From positions 2,480,001-2,544,000 of the forward strand of contig CP104793.1 of NCBI GenBank assembly GCA_025916135.1: DNA of 64,000 bases. The letters run 5' to 3'. Below are positions 1-8,791 of the stretch, piece by piece. Positions within the stretch are counted from its first letter, which is position 1. Every line of letters starts with the position of its first letter. The translations under genes were made by a program, and so were the position numbers. A model generated the notes under the pieces. That model was not told the origin of the DNA. It did no database searches and worked only from the letters and a program-made list of their open reading frames with translations. Source of the stretch: Rhodobacteraceae bacterium D3-12. Lineage in GTDB: Bacteria; Pseudomonadota; Alphaproteobacteria; Rhodobacterales; Rhodobacteraceae.

Positions 1-266
1 TCAATCGCCCATTCCGACAGGTTCGGCGTCAAACTGTCATGGCCGCTCGCCTCAACCGGCGGGCCTTCGCCACCGTCAAACCGCGACATCCACAACCAAT
101 CCCCCCATAGCAGATGATTGATGGTCCGCATGATCGAGCCGAAGAAAGCGCCCCGCTCTTCAACCAGAGCCGCCTCCCCCAACCCTTGCAATGCATCCTT
201 CATCTGCCGGTTCTGCCAGCCGTTATAACGCGCCATGGTGCGCACGTTTTCAGGTGCCAAAATCAT
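1..266 (-). CDS. DinB family protein, truncated by the left window edge
   Basis: The first 88 residues of a protein are read leftward from an ATG at 266, preceded by GGAG nine bases upstream. No stop occurs before base 1, so the rest lies outside the window. The N-terminus has the DinB-family pattern MARYNGWQNRQM, then GAFFGSIMRTINHLLWGDWL, in which the His of NHLLWGD is a usual metal ligand of these four-helix-bundle proteins. DinB-like proteins are often thiol-dependent metalloenzymes, but substrates are rarely known. It lies 80 bases downstream of the DUF1326 gene on the same strand and may be cotranscribed with it. Family assignment is fairly secure; the function is unknown. Confidence 0.75.
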   Translation of the reverse strand, partial: MILAPENVRTMARYNGWQNRQMKDALQGLGEAALVEERGAFFGSIMRTINHLLWGDWLWMSRFDGGEGPPVEASGHDSLTPNLSEWAI

Positions 267-346
267 CGGGCATTTCTCCTTCCGTTCATGATCCGCGCGT
301 CCTTCACGTTCCTTACGCCCCGCGCAGGACGCGCCACCGCATTGGA

Positions 347-979
347 TCAGCGCGGACCGTGCCAATCAATCTGGCAAATCTCGGCGCTGCGGCCTTCAAA
401 ATCCCAAACCCGGCCAAAGGCACGCACGCGCCCCTTGGTGGCGGTCGCCACCGTGATGTCTGGGCCCATCCAGTATTCGGTGTTGGTCACGACCATATCC
501 TTGCCGTCCTTGCCTTCAACCGGAATAACCGACCCTTGGATCTTCTTGCCAACCATCAGGCGGCGTTCCTTGCCTTCGGTCTCAAACGAAACCGGTGCGC
601 GCTCCGCCCCAAGGAACTCTCCGACCAACATGCCAAACAGGCCGGTGGTGCCGCGCGCCGCGCCGGAAAAGATCGCCTCGAACGCCGCATATTGCGCATC
701 ATTCGCCCGGTCATCAATAAACACCGCCGCTTTCCAGTTGCCGCGCCCCATGTTCCCCGGAATTTCAAGGAACAGACCGATGTTCAACCCCGACAGGCTT
801 TCCTTACCATAGCTGCCATCGTCAATCCTGATCCCGGCCCAGGCCTGGCAATGGCCCTCGGTGGGCGGGTGCTTGCCCAGGCTCACCACGCAGGGGCAGA
901 ACACTGTGCAATTACAGTTGAGAATAAGTTCGCCCTTGATCGTCCAGGGGATCGTGCCAACCTCGCCGTCCAACGCCAT
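347..979 (-). CDS. DUF1326 domain protein
   Basis: A 210-residue protein begins at an ATG with AGAGGAG seven to eight bases upstream. Near the N-terminus is a cysteine cluster, LNCNCTVFCPCVVSLG, characteristic of DUF1326, which suggests metal binding or redox chemistry. There is no obvious signal peptide or membrane helix. It lies 33 bases after the DUF2182 membrane protein on the same strand, and from memory DUF1326 and DUF2182 genes are recurrent neighbours, so the two probably act together in metal handling or an envelope process. No biochemical function is established. The family call is strong; the role is inference from cysteines and context. Confidence 0.85.
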   Translation of the reverse strand: MALDGEVGTIPWTIKGELILNCNCTVFCPCVVSLGKHPPTEGHCQAWAGIRIDDGSYGKESLSGLNIGLFLEIPGNMGRGNWKAAVFIDDRANDAQYAAFEAIFSGAARGTTGLFGMLVGEFLGAERAPVSFETEGKERRLMVGKKIQGSVIPVEGKDGKDMVVTNTEYWMGPDITVATATKGRVRAFGRVWDFEGRSAEICQIDWHGPR

Positions 980-1012
980 GAAGTCTCTCCTCTTTGTTTG
1001 TCTCTTTTCGCC

Positions 1013-1777
1013 CTAAACGATCGCGCTCACACCGGTCCAAACCGCGCCCAGCACAAGCGCCACCCCCACAGGCCGGGTAACCCAGCGCCCGATCTCGGGA
1101 AGCTTTTCCAACGTCATCAACACCATCGCCAGCCCCATGAAGGCGATGTTCATGACACCCCCGACAAACGCCAGCAGCATCAGCGCCCAGCAACAGCCAA
1201 GACAAACAGCCCCCAACCGTAAACCATTACTCCACGGCCCCTCATCCCAATGCTGCATGAAAAAACTCAAAGGGCGGCGGCATTTCGACAGGCACGCCTC
1301 CTTGAGGGCGGTAAACTGATAGGCCCCCGCCAGCCCCAGCAACGCCGCTGATAGCAAGCCCGAGCGGCTGTCTCCAAACGCGCTGATCAAATCGGCCTGA
1401 TAAAGCGCCAACTGCAACGCCGCCGCCAGCACGGAAAAGCCCAACCAGACCGCGACATAGCCCGCCACCAGATGCGAAAACCGGGTGTTTTCGGCGCTAT
1501 GGCCAAGGTCATCATAGGTGGCAAAAGCCGGCAAAGCCGTCGGCGCCATCATCGCCGCGCTCATCAACATCCACATGCCGGTGATCCGCACCGCCCCCGC
1601 CGCATCCGGCGTCAGGCTGCACAGGCTCGCCCAAAACTCGCGCCCGTAAATCTGCCCGGCAATCCGCAAATCCTGCGGCACCGCCATCAGCAAAAGCATG
1701 ATCCACGCCAACAGGATCAGCCCGAAAAGCAACAGCCAATGCGCGCCGCGCATCGCTCTGATCCGTTCAGCCAGCAT
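1013..1777 (-). CDS. DUF2182 integral membrane protein, probable metal binding
   Basis: A 254-residue multi-pass membrane protein. I start it at the ATG at 1777 because GGAGGA sits just ahead of it; an in-frame ATG at 1834 would add 19 residues but reaches into the operator region. Hydrophobic segments include HWLLLFGLILLAWIMLLLMA, a segment near MWMLMSAAMMAPTALPAF, and two C-terminal helices. The motif CLSKCRRPLSFFMQHW and a later LGCCWALMLLAF give conserved Cys/His positions typical of the family, described as predicted metal-binding membrane proteins. It is followed at once by the DUF1326 gene. It is divergent from the FadR-type regulator, so it may be that regulator's target. Confidence 0.85.
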   Translation of the reverse strand: MLAERIRAMRGAHWLLLFGLILLAWIMLLLMAVPQDLRIAGQIYGREFWASLCSLTPDAAGAVRITGMWMLMSAAMMAPTALPAFATYDDLGHSAENTRFSHLVAGYVAVWLGFSVLAAALQLALYQADLISAFGDSRSGLLSAALLGLAGAYQFTALKEACLSKCRRPLSFFMQHWDEGPWSNGLRLGAVCLGCCWALMLLAFVGGVMNIAFMGLAMVLMTLEKLPEIGRWVTRPVGVALVLGAVWTGVSAIV

Positions 1778-1822
1778 GGCGTCCTCCTCCAAACCCCTTG
1801 GCGACTCACATGTCTTCTGCTT

Positions 1823-1871
1823 AATGTCAGACAATTGCCATCACGGCGCAAGCGTAAATGTCTGACAATTG
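1823..1871. promoter_or_regulatory. Paired operator repeats for a FadR/GntR-type regulator
   Basis: Two 15-base direct repeats, AATGTCAGACAATTG (1823-1837) and AATGTCTGACAATTG (1857-1871), differ at one base and have centres 34 bases apart, close to three helical turns. Each core TGTCnGACA is an odd palindrome of the kind bound by FCD-type GntR regulators. They lie between the divergent DUF2182 gene and the regulator gene. The second copy overlaps the only usable start codon of the regulator, which suggests autoregulation. No binding data are available. Confidence 0.65.
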
Positions 1872-2603
1872 AAAATTGACCCTCAAAGCTCCGCCGACCT
1901 CTCGGCCCAAATTGCCAAGGCGATCCGCGATGCCATCGTCTCCGGCGAGCTGATCGTTGATGAGCGCCTCCCCTCCGAGGCCGAACTCTCCGAGCAATTC
2001 GACGTCTCCCGCTCGACCGTGCGCGAAGCCCTGAAACGGCTCGCCGCACAATCGCTGATCCGCACCCAGCGCGGCGCAACGGGCGGTGCCTTCGTCAACC
2101 GGCTCAGCTTCAAAGCCGCTTACCCGCAGCAGATCACCACCTCGACGCTCTTGCTGTCGATGAACGCCGTCAGCTTCGAAACCGCCTGCGAAGCCCGCTA
2201 TGCGCTCGAACGCGCCTGCGCGCCCCTCTCGGCCGAACGCCGCACGCCCGACCACCTCGCCACCATGCGCGCCGAAATCCACCGTCAGGGACAGCCGGGC
2301 CTCTCGGATGAAAGCTTCTGTGACAGCGATGTGGCCTTTCACCGCGCGCTGGTCGATGGCGCAGGCAATCCAGTGCTCAGCTATCAACTCGCCGGCGCGG
2401 TCGAAGCAATGCAGCCGTTGATGAACATGATCACCTTCACGGCCCGCTCGCGGGCGGAGATCATCGCCCTGCACACGGCCATTGCCGATGCGCTCGACGC
2501 GCAAGACGGCGGCGCGGTCGAAACCCACCTCCACGCGCTCGAAGCTTATTCGCGCAAACTGGGCCAAGACGTCATGGCAGAACGGGCAAAACGGCACAGT
2601 TAA
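1869..2603 (+). CDS. FadR-subfamily GntR transcriptional regulator
   Basis: A 244-residue regulator. Residues about 10-75 form the GntR winged helix-turn-helix (LPSEAELSEQFDVSRSTVRE, then a wing with RTQRGATGGAFV), and residues about 95-235 form an FCD ligand-binding domain with the usual D-x-x-FH pattern (SDVAFHRALVDGAGN). The start must be the TTG at 1869, since an in-frame TGA lies two codons upstream and no other start precedes the conserved helix. That TTG is inside the downstream operator repeat, so there is no ordinary Shine-Dalgarno site and the message may be leaderless. Effectors in this family are often organic acids; the ligand here is unknown. Its likely targets are itself and the divergent DUF2182-DUF1326 genes. 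Confidence 0.88.
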   Translation: MKIDPQSSADLSAQIAKAIRDAIVSGELIVDERLPSEAELSEQFDVSRSTVREALKRLAAQSLIRTQRGATGGAFVNRLSFKAAYPQQITTSTLLLSMNAVSFETACEARYALERACAPLSAERRTPDHLATMRAEIHRQGQPGLSDESFCDSDVAFHRALVDGAGNPVLSYQLAGAVEAMQPLMNMITFTARSRAEIIALHTAIADALDAQDGGAVETHLHALEAYSRKLGQDVMAERAKRHS

Positions 2604-2637
2604 CCGGCTGTTAACCGAGAGTTGGCACCCTTTCCGC

Positions 2638-2868
2638 ATGACGTATCGAGATTCTCCTATTCTGCCGGAAAACTGGTTGCGCGATTTGTTCGCCTGCAAA
2701 GCGGTGCAACAAGGCCAGATCGTGCGCCGCAAAACCCGCGATGTTGAGCGCTATGTCGGCATGGACCGCTTCCTTGACGAATTGCAAAACCGCGGCTTTC
2801 GCGCCGTCGAAAATCGCGGCCAAATCATCGTGTTCTGTAACCACGAACCGATCCGCCGCATCGCCTAA
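2638..2868 (+). CDS. Conserved 76-residue hypothetical protein
   Basis: The ATG at 2638 opens a 76-residue reading frame that continues through LFACKAVQQGQIVRRKTRDV and GFRAVENRGQIIVFCNHEPI to a stop at 2866-2868. The sequence is rich in Arg and looks compact and cytoplasmic, with no membrane segment. I recall similar small proteins in Roseobacter genomes, sometimes mislabelled as phosphoribosylanthranilate isomerase; it is far too short for that enzyme and lacks a TIM barrel. Its stop is followed eight bases later by the first copy of the four-hairpin repeat. Function unknown. Confidence 0.65.
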   Translation: MTYRDSPILPENWLRDLFACKAVQQGQIVRRKTRDVERYVGMDRFLDELQNRGFRAVENRGQIIVFCNHEPIRRIA

Positions 2869-2876
2869 GCCGCCAT

Positions 2877-2983
2877 CGAAATCTTTCAAAGATTTCGACC
2901 GGTTTTCTTTCAAAGAAAACCGCGACCCGCCGCACCCCAAAAATCTTCAAAAGATTTTTGACCGTTTTCTTCAAAAGAAAACG
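2877..2983. repeat. Four-hairpin dispersed repeat, copy 1
   Basis: Four near-perfect hairpins follow one another at 2877-2897, 2900-2922, 2938-2960 and 2963-2983. The first has ATCTTTCAAAGAT at its centre, the second TTTTCTTTCAAAGAAAA, the third ATCTTCAAAAGAT and the fourth TTTTCTTCAAAAGAAAA. GACC follows the first and third hairpins, and a short GC-rich spacer separates the two pairs. The same architecture recurs at 25793-25896. It begins eight bases after a stop codon. It may act as a tandem terminator or as a mobile palindromic element. Confidence 0.85.
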
Positions 2984-3013
2984 CCCCCGCGCCCCCTTTC
3001 AAACCGGCATCTT

Positions 3014-3339
3014 ACGCCCTATATGTGATCTGTCCTTCGGGACTATGGACATAAACGCGCTCGTAATAAGCGGATCGGACCCGGGGGCGGTACCCGGCGA
3101 CTCCACCAACACCCGTTCATTTGGCGGCTTTGGGGTCGAAATAGGATCGACGAACGTCTAAAGGGGTTAGCTTTGTCTCGGCTGTCTGCCACCGTTATCG
3201 GCGAAATCAAGCTAGTTGCAAATGACAACAAAGCTCCGATGGCTCTGGCCGCGTAAGCGGTTCGATCTATCGAAATCTTAAGCCCTGTCGCCTAGCAGCG
3301 GCAGGCGGGGCCCGCCGGAGCCGGCAACAGAATCCGGCA
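3014..3339 (+). ncRNA. ssrA: Two-piece (circularly permuted) tmRNA
   Basis: The gene has the permuted alphaproteobacterial order. The acceptor piece comes first: a T-stem CCGGG/CCCGG around 3081-3097, then CGACTCC and an encoded ACCA ending at 3108. A spacer of about 23 bases follows, and the coding piece begins at 3132 with GGGGTCG, which pairs with CGACTCC to rebuild the acceptor stem (one G-U pair). The tag frame at 3218-3256 reads ANDNKAPMALAA then TAA, a typical alphaproteobacterial proteolysis tag ending in LAA-like residues. GC-rich pseudoknot-forming sequence follows to about 3339. The outer ends (about 3014 and 3339) are estimates. tmRNA with SmpB rescues stalled ribosomes and tags the products for ClpXP; the SspB adaptor gene is 1.4 kb downstream. 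Confidence 0.92.
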
Positions 3340-3406
3340 CTTTCCCTCCCCCTCCCAACCCACCTCGTGCTTGTCCCTGCTGCGCGCCCATGCTCTACCT
3401 CGCGCT

Positions 3407-4672
3407 ATGAGCCCCAGCACCCCCGACTTCCTGCGCAGTTTCGCCCGTATCGGCCTCCTTTCCTTTGGCGGCCCGGCGGCGCAAATCTCGATCATGCACG
3501 AAGAGCTGGTCACCCGCCGCAACTGGCTCAGCGAAGACCAGTTCCTCGGCGCGCTCAGCTTCTGCATGCTCTTGCCCGGCCCCGAAGCGATGCAACTCGC
3601 CGCCTATTCCGGCTGGCGGTTGCGCGGCACATTGGGGGGCCTGATCGCCGGCCTGTTCTTTGTGCTGCCCGGCGCTCTGGTGATCGCGGCACTGGCGGCG
3701 CTCTATCTGGCTTACGGCGATCTGCCCCTCGTCATCGCCGCCTTCGCGGGGGTCAAAGCCGCCGTCGTCATCATCGTCTTCCAAGCGCTCGCCAAAGTCG
3801 CCGGCAAAGCGCTCCACGGCCCGCTCGGCTGGGCGCTTGCGCTCGCGGGGTTCGGCGCAATCTATGTGCTTGGCCTGCCCTTCCCCCTTATCATCGCCAG
3901 CGCCGCGCTCATCGGCTTGCTCGCAACCACGAACCCCGCCACAAGCCCCGTGCCCGCGATTGAGACCACCCCGGCGCAAACCCTGCGCACCGCCCTTATC
4001 TGGGGCGCGCTCTGGGCTGCACCAATCGGCTTTGCCATCGCGCTTGACGCTACATTCCTTACCGACGTCGCACTCTATTTTTCACGCCTTGCCGTGCTCA
4101 CCTTCGGGGGCGCCTATGCCGTGCTCGCCTGGATGGCGCAAACCGTGGTTGAAACCTATGGCTGGATCACCACGGGCGAGGTGATCGACGCCCTCGGCCT
4201 TGCCGAAACCACCCCCGGCCCGCTGATCCTTGTGACCGAATTCGTCGCCCTGCTCGCCGGCTATCACCATGGCGGCTGGACGATGGCGGCGCTGGCCGGG
4301 CTGATGGCGCTTTGGGTGACGTTTATCCCTTGTTTTCTCTGGATATTCACCGGCGCACCCTATGTCGAATACCTGCTCGCGCAACCCCGCCTCACCGGCG
4401 CTCTCAAGGCGATTACCGCCGCCGTTGTCGGGGTCATTGCCAACCTCACGTTGTGGTTTGCAATGAATGTGCTGTTTGGCACACTTACCGAAACGGCTTT
4501 TGGCCATTGGCCCGACCTGACAAGCCTCGATCTCACCGCCGCAGCCCTGACCACGCTGGCCGCGCTCCTCGGCCTTGGGCTGCGCCTTGGCATGATCCCG
4601 CTCCTCGCGCTCATGGCCCTCGCCGGGATGCTCTTTGCCTCATTCTCAAGCGGCCTCACGCTGCTGTCATGA
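3407..4672 (+). CDS. chrA: ChrA-type chromate transporter (two CHR domains)
   Basis: A 421-residue polytopic membrane protein of the long-chain CHR family. Two homologous halves are visible. The first has FLRSFARIGLLSFGGPAAQI, followed by LLPGPEAMQLAAYSGWRLRG; the second, from about residue 215, has FSRLAVLTFGGAYAVLAWMA followed by GLAETTPGPLILVTEFVALL. Paired FGG and PGP motifs mark chromate transporters, which export chromate using the proton gradient; some homologues move other oxyanions. I start at the ATG at 3407, which begins the usual N-terminus; a TTG twelve codons upstream is possible. No chrB or other resistance gene is adjacent, so a true chromate role is inferred from family only. 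Confidence 0.88.
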   Translation: MSPSTPDFLRSFARIGLLSFGGPAAQISIMHEELVTRRNWLSEDQFLGALSFCMLLPGPEAMQLAAYSGWRLRGTLGGLIAGLFFVLPGALVIAALAALYLAYGDLPLVIAAFAGVKAAVVIIVFQALAKVAGKALHGPLGWALALAGFGAIYVLGLPFPLIIASAALIGLLATTNPATSPVPAIETTPAQTLRTALIWGALWAAPIGFAIALDATFLTDVALYFSRLAVLTFGGAYAVLAWMAQTVVETYGWITTGEVIDALGLAETTPGPLILVTEFVALLAGYHHGGWTMAALAGLMALWVTFIPCFLWIFTGAPYVEYLLAQPRLTGALKAITAAVVGVIANLTLWFAMNVLFGTLTETAFGHWPDLTSLDLTAAALTTLAALLGLGLRLGMIPLLALMALAGMLFASFSSGLTLLS

Positions 4673-4782
4673 AAACAGACGCATATTTTGCGCCCCGCCC
4701 CTTTCTCTTTCCTTCAGATCCCGTATTGTAATGCGCAGCACTTACCACTGAGCATCTAATGAGCACCTAAAACGGGGGGCAA

Positions 4783-5247
4783 ATGTCACGCAGTATCGAC
4801 TATGGCAGCCTCATGCACCGCGCCATGCGCGGGCTGATTCAGGACGTGCTTGAAGATATCGAAGAAAACGGCCTTCCCGGCGCGCACCACTTCTTTATCA
4901 CCTTCGACACCACCCACCCCGAGGCCAAGCTCGCCGATTGGCTGCGTGATCGCTACCCCTCGGAAATGACCGTGGTGATGCAGCATTGGTATGACGGGCT
5001 TGAGGTCACGGACGAAGGCTTTGCCGTCACCCTCAATTTCGGTGATGCACCCGAACCGCTCTATATCCCTTACGACGCGATCCGCACGTTTGTGGATCCT
5101 TCGGTGGAATTCGGCCTGCGCTTTGAAACCCACGAGGAAGAGGAAGACGACCTCGACGAAGAGGACGACTTCCCCCTTGAAGAGGGCGAACCAGAGCCGA
5201 CCCAGCAAGACGCCGAAGTCGTCAGCCTCGACAGCTTCCGCAAATAA
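4783..5247 (+). CDS. sspB: SspB-family ClpXP adaptor (alpha type)
   Basis: A 154-residue protein. The conserved SspB fold spans about residues 1-115 (YGSLMHRAMRGLIQDVLEDI, HHFFITFDTTHPEA, TVVMQHWYDGLEVTDEGFAV). A very acidic linker rich in Glu and Asp follows, and a short basic/hydrophobic tail AEVVSLDSFRK sits where SspB proteins carry their ClpX-binding motif. SspB tethers ssrA-tagged polypeptides to ClpXP and speeds their degradation. The tmRNA gene lies 1.4 kb upstream on the same strand, separated only by the chrA homologue. The gene appears monocistronic, with about 110 bases upstream for a promoter. Confidence 0.9.
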   Translation: MSRSIDYGSLMHRAMRGLIQDVLEDIEENGLPGAHHFFITFDTTHPEAKLADWLRDRYPSEMTVVMQHWYDGLEVTDEGFAVTLNFGDAPEPLYIPYDAIRTFVDPSVEFGLRFETHEEEEDDLDEEDDFPLEEGEPEPTQQDAEVVSLDSFRK

Positions 5248-5416
5248 CCGCGCCCCGGGCGGGGGCTTCACACGATCCAAACCACTGCCCCCGGCCCGGC
5301 ATGACAGGCCGGAATCGGTTTTGCGAAACTTCTGCGACATCTCGGCCCCGGCCCTTGATTTTGCGCGCGCCAACCCGCCAAAACACACCCGAACAGATCT
5401 CTGAAAGGGTCACGTC

Positions 5417-5974
5417 ATGGCGTCCGAAATCGGCACCTTCCTCACCGAAATGATCCGCCATCCGGGCGAAGTTGTGGCCATCGCGCCCTCCTCCAAAAAG
5501 GTCGCCAAGAAAATGACCGAAGGGCTGGAACACGTGCGCGGCCCCGTGGTTGAAATCGGCCCCGGCACCGGTGCGATCACCAAGGCGATCCTCAAACGCG
5601 GCGTCACCCCGGCCCAGCTTACGCTGTTTGAAACCAATCCGCGCTTTTGCGACATGCTGCGCGCCCGCTACCCCGGCGTCACCGTGCTCAACCGCCCGGC
5701 GCAGGACATCCGCAGCTCCGGCCTGCGCGGCGTCGGCGCGGTGATCTCCGGCGTGCCCGTCCTCGCCCGCCCGCAAATCCAACGCGAAGTGGTGGGCCGC
5801 GCGCTCGGTGTCATGGCCCCCGGCGGCATGTTCGTTCAGATCACCTATTCCCCCACCGCCCCGATCTCTCCCCCGATGCAAGCGGAACTCGGCATTGTCG
5901 GCCATAGGCGCGGGATCGTCTGGTCCAACCTGCCCCCGGCGCATGTCTACGTCTACACCCGCACGCGCCACTGA
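5417..5974 (+). CDS. SAM-dependent methyltransferase, PmtA-like
   Basis: A 185-residue class I methyltransferase. The motif VVEIGPGTGAITKAIL at about residues 44-60 is the SAM-binding glycine loop, and TLFETNPRFCDMLRARYPGV follows as the acidic end of the second strand. The N-terminal pattern MIRHPGEVVAIAPSSKKVAK resembles the phospholipid N-methyltransferase (PmtA) branch, which methylates phosphatidylethanolamine towards phosphatidylcholine; the same fold includes rRNA adenine methyltransferases. Size fits PmtA. It lies between sspB and fumC with independent spacing on both sides. The family call is good; the lipid substrate is inferred. Confidence 0.7.
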   Translation: MASEIGTFLTEMIRHPGEVVAIAPSSKKVAKKMTEGLEHVRGPVVEIGPGTGAITKAILKRGVTPAQLTLFETNPRFCDMLRARYPGVTVLNRPAQDIRSSGLRGVGAVISGVPVLARPQIQREVVGRALGVMAPGGMFVQITYSPTAPISPPMQAELGIVGHRRGIVWSNLPPAHVYVYTRTRH

Positions 5975-6049
5975 ACTTCGCCGATTGAATTCCCCCGGCC
6001 CAACCGCCATTCTGAGGCCGAATTGAATAGCGCGCCAAAGGGGCAAATC

Positions 6050-7440
<1,391 letters not shown>

Positions 7441-7441
<1 letters not shown>

Positions 7442-7617
7442 TGGCCGAGATTGTCAATCTCAATAAGGCCCGCAAAGCCAGATCGCGCCGCAAGACCAAG
7501 GCGCAAGCCGATGAGAATGCTGTGAAATTCGGCCGCACCAAGGCGCAGAAATCGCTTGAGAAATCCCGCGCTGACAAGGCCGATCGCGACCACGACCAAA
7601 CCCGGCGCGAGGATTAA
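7441..7617 (+). CDS. DUF4169 small basic protein
   Basis: A 58-residue, highly charged reading frame whose ATG shares one base with the fumC stop codon. The sequence starts MAEIVNLNKARKARSRRK and continues with alternating Lys/Arg and acidic residues, KFGRTKAQKSLEKSRADKAD, which fits the DUF4169 family of alphaproteobacteria. It is probably largely helical. No function is known. The one-base overlap, and a ribbon-helix-helix gene starting seven bases after it, indicate a fumC-DUF4169-RHH operon. Confidence 0.78.
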
Positions 7618-7623
7618 GCAGCC

Positions 7624-7842
7624 ATGTCGCGCCCGGTCAAACACTCGCTGTCGCTACGTGGCCACCGGACCTCGGTGTCGCTTGAGGCCGAGTTCTGGCA
7701 AGCCTTCCGCGACATCGCGGCCGAGCGTGGACAGCCGATCAACGCGCTCGCCGCTGAAATCGACGAAGCCCGTGGCCTCGACAGCGGCTTGGCCTCGGCC
7801 ATCCGCCTGTTTGTCCTGAAACACTACCGCGAAAACCTGTAA
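7624..7842 (+). CDS. Ribbon-helix-helix domain protein
   Basis: A 72-residue protein with the pattern of the RHH_4-type ribbon-helix-helix family: a strand KHSLSLRGHRTSVSLEAEFW, then helices AFRDIAAERGQPINALAAEI and SGLASAIRLFVLKHYRENL. RHH proteins are usually dimeric DNA-binding proteins or antitoxin-like regulators. No toxin gene is next to it. It starts six bases after the DUF4169 stop and is the last gene of the probable fumC operon. A small REP-like hairpin follows the stop. The role is unknown. Confidence 0.8.
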   Translation: MSRPVKHSLSLRGHRTSVSLEAEFWQAFRDIAAERGQPINALAAEIDEARGLDSGLASAIRLFVLKHYRENL

Positions 7843-7858
7843 CGCCCGTGTCGTAGGG

Positions 7859-7877
7859 TGGGGTTTCACCCCACCGT
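7859..7877. repeat. REP-like GTAGGGTGGGG hairpin
   Basis: GGTGGGGT and ACCCCACC pair around a three-base TTC loop, embedded in GTAGGGTGGGGTTTCACC. Similar GTAGGGTGGG hairpins are scattered between genes in many proteobacteria and cyanobacteria. It separates the convergent RHH and zapA genes, so it may also serve as a bidirectional terminator, though it has no T-run. Confidence 0.55.
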
Positions 7878-7913
7878 CGCGCGCCGCTCTGGCCCGCACC
7901 GCTCGGGGAACCC

Positions 7914-8306
7914 CTAGCCCGCCTTCTCTTCCACTTCCGCCGCCAGCGATTCCGCCCGTGCGGCCAATTCGGCAAGGCTCTCGGTCACGCTTTCGGGCAC
8001 CACCGGCACTTCCACCCGCTCGGCCTCGGGCTTGGGCGCACTGCGCAACGCCTCAACCTCGCGTTCCAATTCCGCCACCTTGATCTGCATCGAGCTCAGC
8101 TTGTCCTCGACCCCGGCGGTCTTGTCGGCCAGCATCAAGCCCGCCATCAGCAACATCCGCGCCTCGGGCAAACGCCCGGTCTGCTGGGTCAATGTCGTCG
8201 CTTCGGTGTCCAGCATCCGTGCAGCGGTCTGAAGGTAATGCTCTTCGCCCTCCTGACAGGCCACATCAAAACTGCGCCCGCCAATGTTGATCTCGATCTC
8301 CGGCAT
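7914..8306 (-). CDS. zapA: Cell division protein ZapA
   Basis: A 130-residue protein. The N-terminal half carries the ZapA globular pattern, [20 protein letters not shown] followed by YLQTAARMLDTEA, and residues about 65-95 form a coiled coil (VEDKLSSMQIKVAELEREVE). An extra Ala/Glu-rich tail continues to the end. ZapA bundles FtsZ filaments at the division site. Its ATG overlaps the TAA of the upstream coiled-coil gene by one base, so the two proteins are translationally coupled and probably work as a pair. Confidence 0.92.
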   Translation of the reverse strand: MPEIEINIGGRSFDVACQEGEEHYLQTAARMLDTEATTLTQQTGRLPEARMLLMAGLMLADKTAGVEDKLSSMQIKVAELEREVEALRSAPKPEAERVEVPVVPESVTESLAELAARAESLAAEVEEKAG

Positions 8307-8791
8307 TACGCGCCCTCCCCGGCTTGCAACAGCGGCTCAAGCGCGCTCAGGATCGCCGCACTTTCGGCCCGGTCAGCAGCCCGCGACGCGCGCAAGCCTT
8401 CCAGCTCGGCCAGCATCGCCTTGTTGATCAGATGCGGCTCGCCCACACCTTTTTCGTTGGCCTCACGCAGCGCCGCATTCGAGCTGCGAAGCTGTTCGTT
8501 CGCCGCCCTCAGCCGCTGCAATTCGCCATCAAGCCGCGCCATGCTGGCGGCCTGCTCCTCGGTCTGCGCTTCCAGCGCGGCAATCTTGTTGTCCTGCTTT
8601 TCATGAAGCGCCTTGACGCGTTCTTCCAACTGCTGTCCGGCAAGCCGTTCATCTTCCAGCTCGGCGCGCGCGCGGGCCAATTCCTCTTCCGCCTCCGGGT
8701 TGCCCGATGCAACGCCCAGCGGCTCTATTCCCTTGGCAATCCGGTCAAGCGCGGCGGTTATACGGCGCTCCAACTCTTCTACCTGGCTCAT
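8306..8791 (-). CDS. Coiled-coil protein coupled to ZapA, ZauP candidate
   Basis: A 161-residue, almost wholly helical protein. Residues about 30-135 are heptad-rich with Glu, Arg, Ala and Leu ([40 protein letters not shown]). There is no signal peptide or membrane helix. It is directly upstream of zapA with a one-base overlap. In Caulobacter the coiled-coil protein ZauP is encoded with ZapA and joins it in focusing the Z-ring, so this is the natural candidate for that partner. The assignment rests on composition and gene order; coiled coils are poor evidence of homology. It diverges from tkt across a 292-base promoter region. Confidence 0.7.
   Translation of the reverse strand: MSQVEELERRITAALDRIAKGIEPLGVASGNPEAEEELARARAELEDERLAGQQLEERVKALHEKQDNKIAALEAQTEEQAASMARLDGELQRLRAANEQLRSSNAALREANEKGVGEPHLINKAMLAELEGLRASRAADRAESAAILSALEPLLQAGEGA

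Noticed and set aside
3043-3256. Short frames across the tmRNA gene
   Set aside because: The sequence is explained by the acceptor piece, spacer and tag frame of ssrA; only the ANDNKAPMALAA tag is translated.
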